Source of the DNA: Anaerolineae bacterium
Lineage (GTDB): Bacteria; Chloroflexota; Anaerolineae; JAAYZQ01
Reading direction: 5' to 3'
Assembly: GCA_016926595.1 (NCBI GenBank)
Contig: JAFGOG010000330.1
Coordinates: forward strand, 1-7,577
Length of the DNA: 7,577 nt
Shown here: positions 1-5,444 of the stretch, in pieces
Numbering within the stretch: the stretch's first letter is position 1
How the letters are laid out: the number at the start of each line of letters is the position of its first letter
Translations under genes and position numbers: made by a program
Notes under the pieces: generated by a model
Database searches by the model: none
Told to the model about the DNA's origin: nothing
Seen by the model: only the letters and a program-made list of their open reading frames with translations

Positions 1-291
1 CTGATCGCGTCGCTGATCGACTGCCACTCCACCGGCACGGCGGCGGCCGCCGCCTACCGCGCCGAGGGGCGGGCGATGGACACCGAGCCGCCATTCCGCT
101 TTGTGACCGCCTCACTCCACGTGGACTATTTAAGGCCCACCCCGATTGAAGGACCTCTGACCGTGCGAGCCCAGGTCAAGGAGATCAAGGGCCGGAAGGT
201 CGTCGTCACGTCCCAGCTATACGCTGGCGGCGAGATCTGCGCCAAGGGCGAGGTCGTCGCCGTCCAGATGCCGGAGCACATGCTGCCCTAG
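1..291 (+). CDS. PaaI-like hotdog-fold thioesterase, 3' fragment
   Basis: The reading frame is open from base 1 to a TAG at 289-291 and gives 96 residues. The 5' part lies outside the window, so the start is unseen. The fragment begins LIASLIDCHSTGTAAAA, which matches the long central helix of PaaI/YbgC-type hotdog proteins; the Asp (residue 8 here) sits where the family has its catalytic acid. Strands follow with HVDYLRPTP (about residues 40-48), the usual position of the strand that ends in LRP, then alternating beta segments up to the C-terminus. Family members hydrolyse acyl-CoA thioesters in the cytoplasm. The substrate cannot be read from this fragment. The next gene, ridA, is convergent and ends 29 bp away, so this gene belongs to a transcription unit that enters from the left. 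The inner ATG at 76 is not a start, because family homology continues upstream of it. Confidence 0.82.
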   Translation: MIASLIDCHSTGTAAAAAYRAEGRAMDTEPPFRFVTASLHVDYLRPTPIEGPLTVRAQVKEIKGRKVVVTSQLYAGGEICAKGEVVAVQMPEHMLP

Positions 292-320
292 CACTGGCAG
301 CCGCACCCGCACTCGTGCCC

Positions 321-722
321 TCAATCGCCGTCGTTGCAGTCACAGGCGACGGCTATCACTTCTATCTCCATCCGCGCGCCCATCGGCAGCGCCGCCACCT
401 GCACCGCGGAGCGGGCCGGCGGCTCTTCAGGAAAGTACTCGGCATATATGGCGTTCATCAGCGGCCATTCCTGTATGTCCTGCAAAAAGACCGTCGTCTT
501 GACCACGTGCTTGAGGCACGACCCCGCCGCCTCGACGATCGCCTTGACATTTTCCAGCGCCTGGCGGGTCTGGGCCTCAATGTCCGGGCCAGCGAACTGT
601 CGAGTCTCGGGCGCCAGCCCCAACTGCCCGGCGCTAAAGACCAGATCGCCCACCCGCACCGCCTGCGAATAGGGTCCTACCGCTGCGGGCGCGTTGTCGG
701 TGGTAATAACCTGCTTGCTCAT
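321..722 (-). CDS. ridA: RidA family 2-iminobutanoate/2-iminopropanoate deaminase
   Basis: This 133-residue protein is close to the usual family length of about 125-130. RidA hydrolyses the enamine/imine intermediates released by PLP-dependent dehydratases and by oxidation of amino acids, and so protects PLP enzymes from 2-aminoacrylate. It is a cytoplasmic trimer. Visible hallmarks are GPYSQA (16-21), FSAGQLG (29-35), the VKTTVFLQD strand (74-82), and PARSAVQV, whose Arg104 is the carboxylate-binding arginine. Glu119 in the MEIEVIA strand is the position linked to water activation. The Cys that often follows the Arg-Ser pair is Ala106 here. A short tail, CDCNDGD, extends beyond the usual end and is unusual for the family. 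The ATG is preceded by a G-run (bases 727-732, read as GGGGGG) four bases upstream. It is the last gene of the M20-SDR-ridA operon, 27 bp after the SDR stop. Confidence 0.93.
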   Translation of the reverse strand: MSKQVITTDNAPAAVGPYSQAVRVGDLVFSAGQLGLAPETRQFAGPDIEAQTRQALENVKAIVEAAGSCLKHVVKTTVFLQDIQEWPLMNAIYAEYFPEEPPARSAVQVAALPMGARMEIEVIAVACDCNDGD

Positions 723-749
723 GTTTCCCCCCTGTTGTATCTTATTATG

Positions 750-1520
750 TCACCTGGCGCAGGTCTGGCTCCGGCCGCCGTCGATCGGGCAGGAAATGCC
801 GGTGATCCACCCCGCTCGGGGCGAGGCCAAGAAGTAGATCAGCTCTGCCACCTCCTCGGGCTGGCCGACCCGGCCCAAGGGATGGGTTGTTTTGCTGTGC
901 TCCAGAAACTTGGTGTACGCCTCTTCGGCCATGCCACCGGCGCGGTGTAGATTGGTGATGACCACGCCGGGGTTGACGGCGTTGACCCGCACCCCCTTAC
1001 CCGCCACCTCCAAGGCGACGCAATGGGTGAGCTGGTCGACCGCCGCCTTGCTGGCGCAGTAGGCCAGAATGCCCGGAAAGGCGCGAATGCCGGTCACGCT
1101 GGACACGTTGACGATGGCGCCACGGCGCTCGATCAGGTACGGCAGCGCGCGCTGGATCAGGTAAAAAGGCGCCCGGGCGTTCAGATTCATCATATAGTCC
1201 CAGTCTTGGAGGCGAGTAGTCTCGATCGTGCCGCTGGTCAGGATGCCCGCCGCATTGACCAGCACGTCGATCCCACCGAACGCCTCGACCACCTCACGCA
1301 CCACCCGCTCGATCTCTGTCTCTTGGGTCAAGTCGGCGGCGATGGCCTTGGCCTGCCCGCCGCCCGCTTCGACGGCCTGGGCTACACTTGCCAGCTCGGC
1401 GGCCCGCCGGGCCACGATCGCCACCCGGGCGCCTTCGGCGGCAAATCTCAGCGCAGTGGCCTGCCCGATGCCGCTGGTAGCGCCGGTGATTAGCGCCGCC
1501 TTGCCTTCCATCTCGGCCAT
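750..1520 (-). CDS. Classical short-chain dehydrogenase/reductase (FabG-like)
   Basis: This 256-residue protein has the normal length of a classical SDR. It has a Rossmann fold with the nucleotide motif TGATSGIG (12-19), an Arg pair at the end of beta-2 (VARR, 36-39) that favours NADP(H) over NAD(H), Asp63 near the adenine, NAAG (89-92), and the full catalytic tetrad Asn114, Ser141, Tyr154, Lys158 (YCASK). NPGVV follows, and the protein ends in a DGG-containing tail typical of the fold. It should be an active NAD(P)-dependent alcohol/ketone oxidoreductase in the cytoplasm; the substrate is unknown. I chose the ATG at 1520 over an upstream ATG at 1559. The longer form would overlap the M20 gene by 35 bp and add a non-homologous Pro/Arg-rich stub, while 1520 lies 4 bp after the M20 stop with an AGGAAA about 8 bases upstream. 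Translation is probably coupled to the M20 gene. FabG itself is possible, but no fatty-acid genes lie nearby. Confidence 0.93.
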   Translation of the reverse strand: MAEMEGKAALITGATSGIGQATALRFAAEGARVAIVARRAAELASVAQAVEAGGGQAKAIAADLTQETEIERVVREVVEAFGGIDVLVNAAGILTSGTIETTRLQDWDYMMNLNARAPFYLIQRALPYLIERRGAIVNVSSVTGIRAFPGILAYCASKAAVDQLTHCVALEVAGKGVRVNAVNPGVVITNLHRAGGMAEEAYTKFLEHSKTTHPLGRVGQPEEVAELIYFLASPRAGWITGISCPIDGGRSQTCAR

Positions 1521-1524
1521 CGAT

Positions 1525-2913
1525 CTATTTTCCTGTCTTGGCCCCGGCGAACAGGGCATAGTAGTGGATCAGCGTCTCGATCCCCTGGTAAAAGCAGGTC
1601 AGGTTGAGCTTTTCGTTCGGCGCGTGGTTATTGTCATCCGGCAGGCCAAAGCCGATCATGACGATCGGCACGCCGAGCAGGTCCTGGAAATCGCGGACGA
1701 TCGGCACGGTGCCGCCGCCGCGCTGGAAGGCCGGCGAAAAACCCATGCCGAGCCGGTATGCTTCGGCCGCCGCCTGGATCGCTGGCCCGTGCAGGTCCAC
1801 GATCACCGGGCGGGCAAGCCCCAATGCCCGGACCTCCAGCTCGACCGTGCGCGGGGCGTTGGAACGCAAGTATGCCTCAAAGAGCCTGGCGACCTCGTCT
1901 GGATCCTGATCCGGGACCAGGCGCATGCTGACCTTGGCCCCAGCCCGGGCCGGGATCACCGTCTTTTTGCCCGCCGCGGCAAAGCCGCCAGGCATACCGT
2001 GGATGTCCAGGGTGGGCCTGGCGCAGCCGCGCTCCGTCGCCGTATACCCCTTTTCTCCGGCCAGCGCTGGCACGGCGGCTAGGCGGCGCACCTGTTCGTC
2101 GGTGAGCGGCAGGCGAGCCAGCAGCGCCCGCTCCTCGTCGCTGAGCGTCCGCACCCGGTCATAAAAGCCCGGGATCAGCACGCGATGGGTAACCGGGTCT
2201 TTTAGCTGCGCCAGGAGGCGAACCAGCACGTTGAACGGATTGTCCACCACTCCGCCGAATGTGCCCGAGTGCAGGTCCTGGGCCGGGCCGCGGACCTCCA
2301 CCTCCATGTAAGCCATGCCTCGCAGGCCGTACATGATCAGCGGCACCTGCGGGCTGAGCATGGCCTGGTCGCAGATCAAGACGGCGTCGGCGGCCAGCAT
2401 CTGCTGGTGGCGCTTGACAAAGGGGGCCAGGCTGGGGCTGGTGATCTCCTCTTCACCCTCAAACAACAGCTTGAGGTTGATCGGCAGCCGGCCGCTGCTC
2501 TGGAGATAAGCCTCCGCGGCGGCGACGATGGCAAACACCTGCCCCTTGTCGTCTGACGAGCCGCGGGCGAACAGGTCGTCGCCCCGAACTGCCGGCTCAA
2601 AAGGCGGCGTGTGCCACTCGGCCAGTGGATCGACCGGCTGGACGTCATAGTGGCCGTAGGCCAGCAGCGTCGGCGCCTGCGCCCCGGCGCCCAGCCACTC
2701 GGCATAGACCGCCGGGTGGCCGCCAGTGGGCATCACCTCGGCCCGGTCCATACCGATCCCCTTCAGATAATCGGCCAGCCACGCGGCCGCCCGCTCCATA
2801 TCGGGCTGGTGCTCGGCCAGCGTGCTGACGCTTGGAATGCAAAGCAGATCGCTCAGCGAGCGTAAATGCTGTTGGCGATGGTCCCGGGCATAGATCAACG
2901 CGGCTTCTGTCAC
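1525..2913 (-). CDS. M20 family zinc metallopeptidase (CNDP/dipeptidase-like)
   Basis: This 462-residue protein has the normal size of the dipeptidase (carnosinase-like) branch of M20. These cytosolic di-zinc enzymes cleave dipeptides or deacylate amino acids. Using the GTG start, the motifs are complete: GHYDVQPVD with His88 and Asp90, RGSSDDKG with bridging Asp121, FEGEEEI with catalytic Glu155 and metal ligand Glu156, Asp182 in CDQ, and His430 in NNHAPNE. The lid/dimerisation domain lies between about residues 200 and 380 and carries DLHSG (His215), which reaches the partner active site in family structures, and RPTLDI. It is the first gene of the minus operon, with a promoter about 50 bp upstream. 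A TTG two codons earlier is a poorer start because AGGAGG would lie only 2 bases from it; the GTG has the ideal 8-base spacing. The exact substrate (dipeptide, acyl-amino acid) cannot be decided from sequence. Confidence 0.93.
   Translation of the reverse strand: MTEAALIYARDHRQQHLRSLSDLLCIPSVSTLAEHQPDMERAAAWLADYLKGIGMDRAEVMPTGGHPAVYAEWLGAGAQAPTLLAYGHYDVQPVDPLAEWHTPPFEPAVRGDDLFARGSSDDKGQVFAIVAAAEAYLQSSGRLPINLKLLFEGEEEITSPSLAPFVKRHQQMLAADAVLICDQAMLSPQVPLIMYGLRGMAYMEVEVRGPAQDLHSGTFGGVVDNPFNVLVRLLAQLKDPVTHRVLIPGFYDRVRTLSDEERALLARLPLTDEQVRRLAAVPALAGEKGYTATERGCARPTLDIHGMPGGFAAAGKKTVIPARAGAKVSMRLVPDQDPDEVARLFEAYLRSNAPRTVELEVRALGLARPVIVDLHGPAIQAAAEAYRLGMGFSPAFQRGGGTVPIVRDFQDLLGVPIVMIGFGLPDDNNHAPNEKLNLTCFYQGIETLIHYYALFAGAKTGK
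2870..2884 (+). repeat. 15-bp element copy R3, inverted, inside the M20 5' coding region
   Basis: On the + strand it reads TGTTGGCGATGGTCC, a 12 of 15 match to R1 in opposite orientation. The match extends outward: ATGCTGTTGGCGA is identical in R1 and R3 over 13 bases. It lies over roughly codons 10-15 of the M20 gene, about 76 bp from R1 centre to centre. An inverted downstream copy would fit an auxiliary operator used for looping, but coding constraint alone could also explain it. Confidence 0.3.
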
Positions 2914-2921
2914 AGGCAATC

Positions 2922-2927
2922 CCTCCT
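2922..2927 (-). promoter_or_regulatory. Consensus Shine-Dalgarno site that sets the M20 start
   Basis: On the minus strand these bases read AGGAGG, a full anti-16S match. The spacing to the GTG at 2913-2911 is 8 bases. To the TTG at 2919-2917 it is only 2 bases, too short for initiation. This decides in favour of the GTG. Confidence 0.75.
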
Positions 2928-2945
2928 ATCAGACCTCCCCATTCG

Positions 2946-2960
2946 AGGCCGTCGCCAACA
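2946..2960 (-). repeat. 15-bp element copy R1, spanning the predicted transcription start
   Basis: On the minus strand it reads TGTTGGCGACGGCCT. It matches R2 (2976-2990) at 13 of 15 positions in the same orientation, exactly 30 bp away, about three helical turns. It lies from the edge of the -10 box across the predicted start of transcription of the M20 operon, a classical place for a repressor. Whether it is a real operator or chance in GC-rich DNA is unproven. Confidence 0.4.
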
Positions 2961-2988
2961 GCATACCACAGGACAAGGCCGCCGTCAA
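2960..2988 (-). promoter_or_regulatory. Sigma70-type promoter of the M20-SDR-ridA operon
   Basis: On the minus strand the -35 box is TTGACG (2988-2983, 5 of 6 to consensus) and the -10 box is TATGCT (2965-2960, 4 of 6). They are separated by exactly 17 bp, and TGG just before the -10 box forms an extended -10 (TGn). Transcription should start near 2953, giving a leader of about 40 bases with the Shine-Dalgarno at 2927-2922. The site sits between the terminator of the upstream gene and the M20 start, which is where an operon promoter is needed. Confidence 0.72.
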
Positions 2989-2990
2989 CA
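2976..2990 (-). repeat. 15-bp element copy R2, covering the -35 box
   Basis: On the minus strand it reads TGTTGACGGCGGCCT, with two differences from R1. It contains the whole -35 hexamer of the M20 operon promoter, so part of its similarity could be forced by promoter function, but the matching GGCCT end lies outside the hexamer. Confidence 0.4.
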
Positions 2991-3048
2991 AGCAAAGGGA
3001 CGGGCGTGCTGGGGCGGGGATCACGGGCTGATGGCTGTTGAGCAACTG

Positions 3049-3087
3049 AAAAGCCGCCCGCGGACACGGCGCCTACGGGCGGCTTTT
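3049..3087 (-). terminator. Intrinsic terminator of the secreted-protein gene, possibly bidirectional
   Basis: Left arm AAAAGCCGCCCG (3049-3060) and right arm CGGGCGGCTTTT (3076-3087) are perfectly complementary over 12 bp, with a 15-base loop. Read on the minus strand, the stem ends in four T residues, about 70 bp past the stop of the secreted-protein gene. The A/T ends are symmetric, so it can work in both directions, but no + strand gene reads into it. It separates that gene from the M20 operon promoter. The T-tract is short. Confidence 0.85.
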
Positions 3088-3154
3088 CGACAATGAGAAC
3101 AAGATAGGGCGAGGCGCGGACAGAGCGCCCGCCCTCGCCGCCAGCAGCAATGCG

Positions 3155-3601
3155 CTAGGGTACCTCCACCGCAAAGTAGTACCGGTACACATAGACCTCG
3201 CCTCCATGGTAGCGCACACCCACCACAATGCCAAGGGGCGCCACGCCGGCCGGCCAGTCCTCGGTCTCTGGCCAGTCGGTTACGGCCTCCAGGCCGGCGG
3301 TCGAATTCTTGCCGGTTACGGTCATGTGCAGCACGGCGGAGGTGACCCGGTGCGCCCGGTCAGAGGTATTGAAAAAGACGCCGCGGCCGGGATAGTACGA
3401 GTCGTGCATCGCAGTAGCAGAAATGAACGGCTCATCGCTCGTGACCTGGATGTCGATGGTATATGACTCGCCGACGGCCAGGTAGGTCGGTAGATCGTTC
3501 AACAGGGTCACGGTCGGGGCGGTGGCCGCCCTGGCTGGCGCCACGCCAAAGAGCAGACCAACCGCCAATACCAGGGTACAGATTGCAGCAAACCTCTTCA
3601 T
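3155..3601 (-). CDS. Secreted beta-rich protein of unknown function
   Basis: This is a 148-residue protein with a clear Sec signal peptide: MKR, a hydrophobic core (about 4-20), and a signal peptidase I site ARA-AT, with cleavage after residue 25. The mature part of about 123 residues is rich in alternating Thr/Val/Tyr segments, with no cysteines and no hydrophobic anchor, and looks like a single beta-sandwich domain (inference). It is expected outside the cytoplasmic membrane. I do not recognise a named family or any catalytic motif. The ATG at 3601 is chosen over one at 3640. It has AAGGAGG (3608-3614) six bases upstream, begins right at the signal peptide, and the predicted transcription start (about 3634) lies downstream of the longer start. 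The gene is monocistronic, with its own promoter and a strong terminator, and diverges from the D-aminoacylase-like operon. Confidence 0.85.
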   Translation of the reverse strand: MKRFAAICTLVLAVGLLFGVAPARAATAPTVTLLNDLPTYLAVGESYTIDIQVTSDEPFISATAMHDSYYPGRGVFFNTSDRAHRVTSAVLHMTVTGKNSTAGLEAVTDWPETEDWPAGVAPLGIVVGVRYHGGEVYVYRYYFAVEVP

Positions 3602-3640
3602 GGATGACCTCCTTGTTGGATTCGAGACCATATCGCCCAT

Positions 3641-3669
3641 ATTCTAGCAGATCAGAACAACTATGTCAA
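3641..3669 (-). promoter_or_regulatory. Near-consensus sigma70 promoter of the secreted-protein gene
   Basis: On the minus strand the -35 box is TTGACA (3669-3664, perfect), the spacer is 17 bp, and the -10 box is TAGAAT (3646-3641, 5 of 6), preceded by TGC as an extended -10. The predicted start is near 3634, giving a leader of about 33 bases that carries AAGGAGG. This is the strongest promoter in the window and suggests high constitutive expression. Confidence 0.85.
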
Positions 3670-3699
3670 TGGGACCTGAGTACTTCTCCGGGCTTTGGT

Positions 3700-3728
3700 T
3701 TGCCCGCACGTCAAACTTGAGCTATACT
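3700..3728 (+). promoter_or_regulatory. Sigma70-type promoter of the amidohydrolase operon
   Basis: The -35 box TTGCCC (3700-3705, 4 of 6) and the -10 box TATACT (3723-3728, 5 of 6) are separated by 17 bp. Transcription should begin near 3735, about 46 bases before the ATG at 3781. The -35 boxes of this promoter and of the divergent one are only 30 bp apart (3670-3699), so one regulator bound between them could affect both. I see no convincing palindrome there. Confidence 0.6.
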
Positions 3729-3780
3729 TGGCCCGAAATCGAGCCTTTAGCTGCCACTTCATAGATCGAGAAGGACAAAC

Positions 3781-5415
3781 ATGTCATACGACCTGATAAT
3801 CCGCAATGGGACAGTTTACGACGGTTCTGGAGCGCCGCCCTACACCGGCGACGTGGCCATCCAGGGCGATACCATCGCCGCGACCGGCCCGTTGGGCCGG
3901 GTGCGGGGCCGGACAGAGATCGACGCGAGCGGGCTGGCCGTAGCCCCCGGTTTCATCAACATGCTGAGCTGGGCCGGTGTGTCGCTGCTCGAGGACGGCC
4001 GGTCACAGAGCGATATCCGCCAGGGCGTGACGCTCGAAGTGATGGGCGAAGGCTGGTCGATGGGGCCGCTGAACGAGGCGATGAAACGGGAAATGATCGA
4101 GCGCCAGGGCGACATCCGCTACGACGTGGCCTGGACGACGTTGAGCGAGTACCTGGATCACCTGGTCGCCCGCGGCGTCTCGACCAACGTCGCCTCCTTC
4201 GTCGGCGCGACAACCGTCCGCATCCATGCCTTGGGCTACGACGACCGCCACGCCACTCCGGCGGAATTGGACCGGATGCGCGCCCTGGTCCGCCAGGCAA
4301 TGGAAGAGGGCGCGGTCGGCGTCGCTTCGGCGCTGATCTACGCCCCGGCCTGCTACGCCCCTCCTGAAGAGCTGGTCACCCTAGCCGCCTGCGCCGCCGA
4401 ATATGGCGGCCTCTACATCTCCCACATCCGCAACGAGGGCCGCCGCATCCTCGAAGCTCTGGACGAGCTGATCGCCGTCGCCGCCCAGGCCCGCATCCCG
4501 GTCGAGATCTACCACCTGAAGGTGTCGGGCCGTGACAACTGGGACAAGCTTGACGCGGTCGTGGCCAAAGTCGAGGCAGCCCGTGGCGCGGGCCGCCGGA
4601 TCACCGCCGACATGTACACCTATCCCGCCTCCTCGACCGGCCTGGACGCCGCCATGCCCCCCTGGGTGCAGGAGGGCGGTCACCGCGCCTGGATCGAGCG
4701 CCTCAAGGACCCGGCCATCCGCGAACGGGTCGTGCGCGAGATCGCGGCGCCCAGCGGCGAGTGGGACAGCACCCTCCAGGCCGCCGGATCGGCCGACAAT
4801 GTGCTGCTGATCGGATTCAAAAGCCCGGCGCTCAAGCCGCTCACCGGCAAAACGCTGGCCCAGGCGGCGGCGCTGCGGGGCAAAACGCCCGAAGAAACGA
4901 TCGTCGACCTGGTGATCGAGGACGACAGCGACATAGGCTGCGTCTATTTCACCATGTCGGAGGACAATATCCGGCGGCAGATCGCCCTGCCCTGGGTCAG
5001 CTTTGGCTCCGACGCCCAGTCGATGTCGGCCGAGGGCCTCTTTCTGAAATCGAGCACCCACCCGCGCGCCTACGGCAACTTTGCCCGGCTGCTGGGCAGG
5101 TATGTCCGCGATGAAAAGGTCATCCCCCTGCAGGAGGCGATCCGGCGCCTGACGTCGCTGCCCGCCGCGAATCTGAAACTAGAGCGCCGGGGAACGCTGG
5201 CTCCCGGCTATTACGCCGACATTGTCGTGTTCGATCCGGCGGCGATCCAGGACCAGGCGACCTTTGAGCGGCCGCACCAATATGCAACCGGCGTCGTCCA
5301 CCTGCTGGTGAACGGCGTCCAGGTCCTTCACGACGGCGAGCACACCGGCGCCCGGCCCGGGCGCGTGGTGCGCGGTCCCGGCTACAAGCGTCATTCCAGA
5401 GTGTCGCCATCCTGA
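3781..5415 (+). CDS. Amidohydrolase of the N-acyl-D-amino-acid deacylase family, HxH motif missing
   Basis: This 544-residue protein is slightly longer than typical D-aminoacylases (about 480-500). The family removes acyl groups from N-acyl-D-amino acids in the cytoplasm. The N-terminal beta part reads DLIIRNGTVYDGSG (4-17), then APGFI (55-59), a TIM barrel, and a C-terminal return to the small beta domain: GTLAPGYYADIVVFDP, then VNGVQV and TGARPGRVVRGPG. Retained active-site residues are His215 (SHIRNEG), His245 (YHLK), 30 residues apart as in characterised enzymes, and Asp411 (FGSDAQS). Odd: after PGFI the expected HxH is NMLSW, so Leu62 and Trp64 replace both histidines. The GNCG motif with the metal-binding Cys reads GEGW (89-92), so Glu90 is the nearest possible ligand. 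The ATG has AAGGA five bases upstream. It is first in an operon with the S12 hydrolase 29 bp on. Family placement is firm; activity and substrate are not. Confidence 0.88.
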   Translation: MSYDLIIRNGTVYDGSGAPPYTGDVAIQGDTIAATGPLGRVRGRTEIDASGLAVAPGFINMLSWAGVSLLEDGRSQSDIRQGVTLEVMGEGWSMGPLNEAMKREMIERQGDIRYDVAWTTLSEYLDHLVARGVSTNVASFVGATTVRIHALGYDDRHATPAELDRMRALVRQAMEEGAVGVASALIYAPACYAPPEELVTLAACAAEYGGLYISHIRNEGRRILEALDELIAVAAQARIPVEIYHLKVSGRDNWDKLDAVVAKVEAARGAGRRITADMYTYPASSTGLDAAMPPWVQEGGHRAWIERLKDPAIRERVVREIAAPSGEWDSTLQAAGSADNVLLIGFKSPALKPLTGKTLAQAAALRGKTPEETIVDLVIEDDSDIGCVYFTMSEDNIRRQIALPWVSFGSDAQSMSAEGLFLKSSTHPRAYGNFARLLGRYVRDEKVIPLQEAIRRLTSLPAANLKLERRGTLAPGYYADIVVFDPAAIQDQATFERPHQYATGVVHLLVNGVQVLHDGEHTGARPGRVVRGPGYKRHSRVSPS

Positions 5416-5444
5416 CATGCAGGGTGACAGAGAGAAGAAGAAGC

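Noticed and set aside
292..320. Possible bidirectional terminator between the convergent thioesterase and ridA genes
   Set aside because: Only a 4-bp arm pair (GGCA/TGCC) can be found and there is no T-tract, so I do not call a terminator.
315..950. Long + strand open frame (211 codons) across ridA and the end of the SDR gene
   Set aside because: It is antisense to two clear family proteins, its translation is Arg/His-rich without domain character, and it spans a gene junction. It is a GC-driven shadow.
2865..2965. RNA hairpin between the R1 and R3 copies that would enclose the M20 ribosome site
   Set aside because: The predicted transcription start near 2953 falls inside R1, so most of the left arm would not be in the transcript, and the loop would be very long.
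2645..3067. Minus-strand open frame of 140 codons overlapping the M20 5' end and promoter
   Set aside because: It overlaps the M20 gene in another frame, the promoter, and part of the terminator. The translation is not protein-like.
4381..5061. Minus-strand open frame of 226 codons inside the amidohydrolase gene
   Set aside because: It is an antisense frame with low-complexity Gly/Asp/Val content and no ribosome site. The + strand protein is well supported.
3781..5415. Idea that the missing HxH makes the amidohydrolase a pseudogene
   Set aside because: The frame is intact over 544 codons, the two barrel histidines, the aspartate and the C-terminal signatures are kept, and promoter and ribosome site look good.
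5424..5444. GTG at 5424 as start of the S12 hydrolase
   Set aside because: It has no Shine-Dalgarno site, adds only a polar stub (MTERRRS), and the fold starts after the ATG at 5445.
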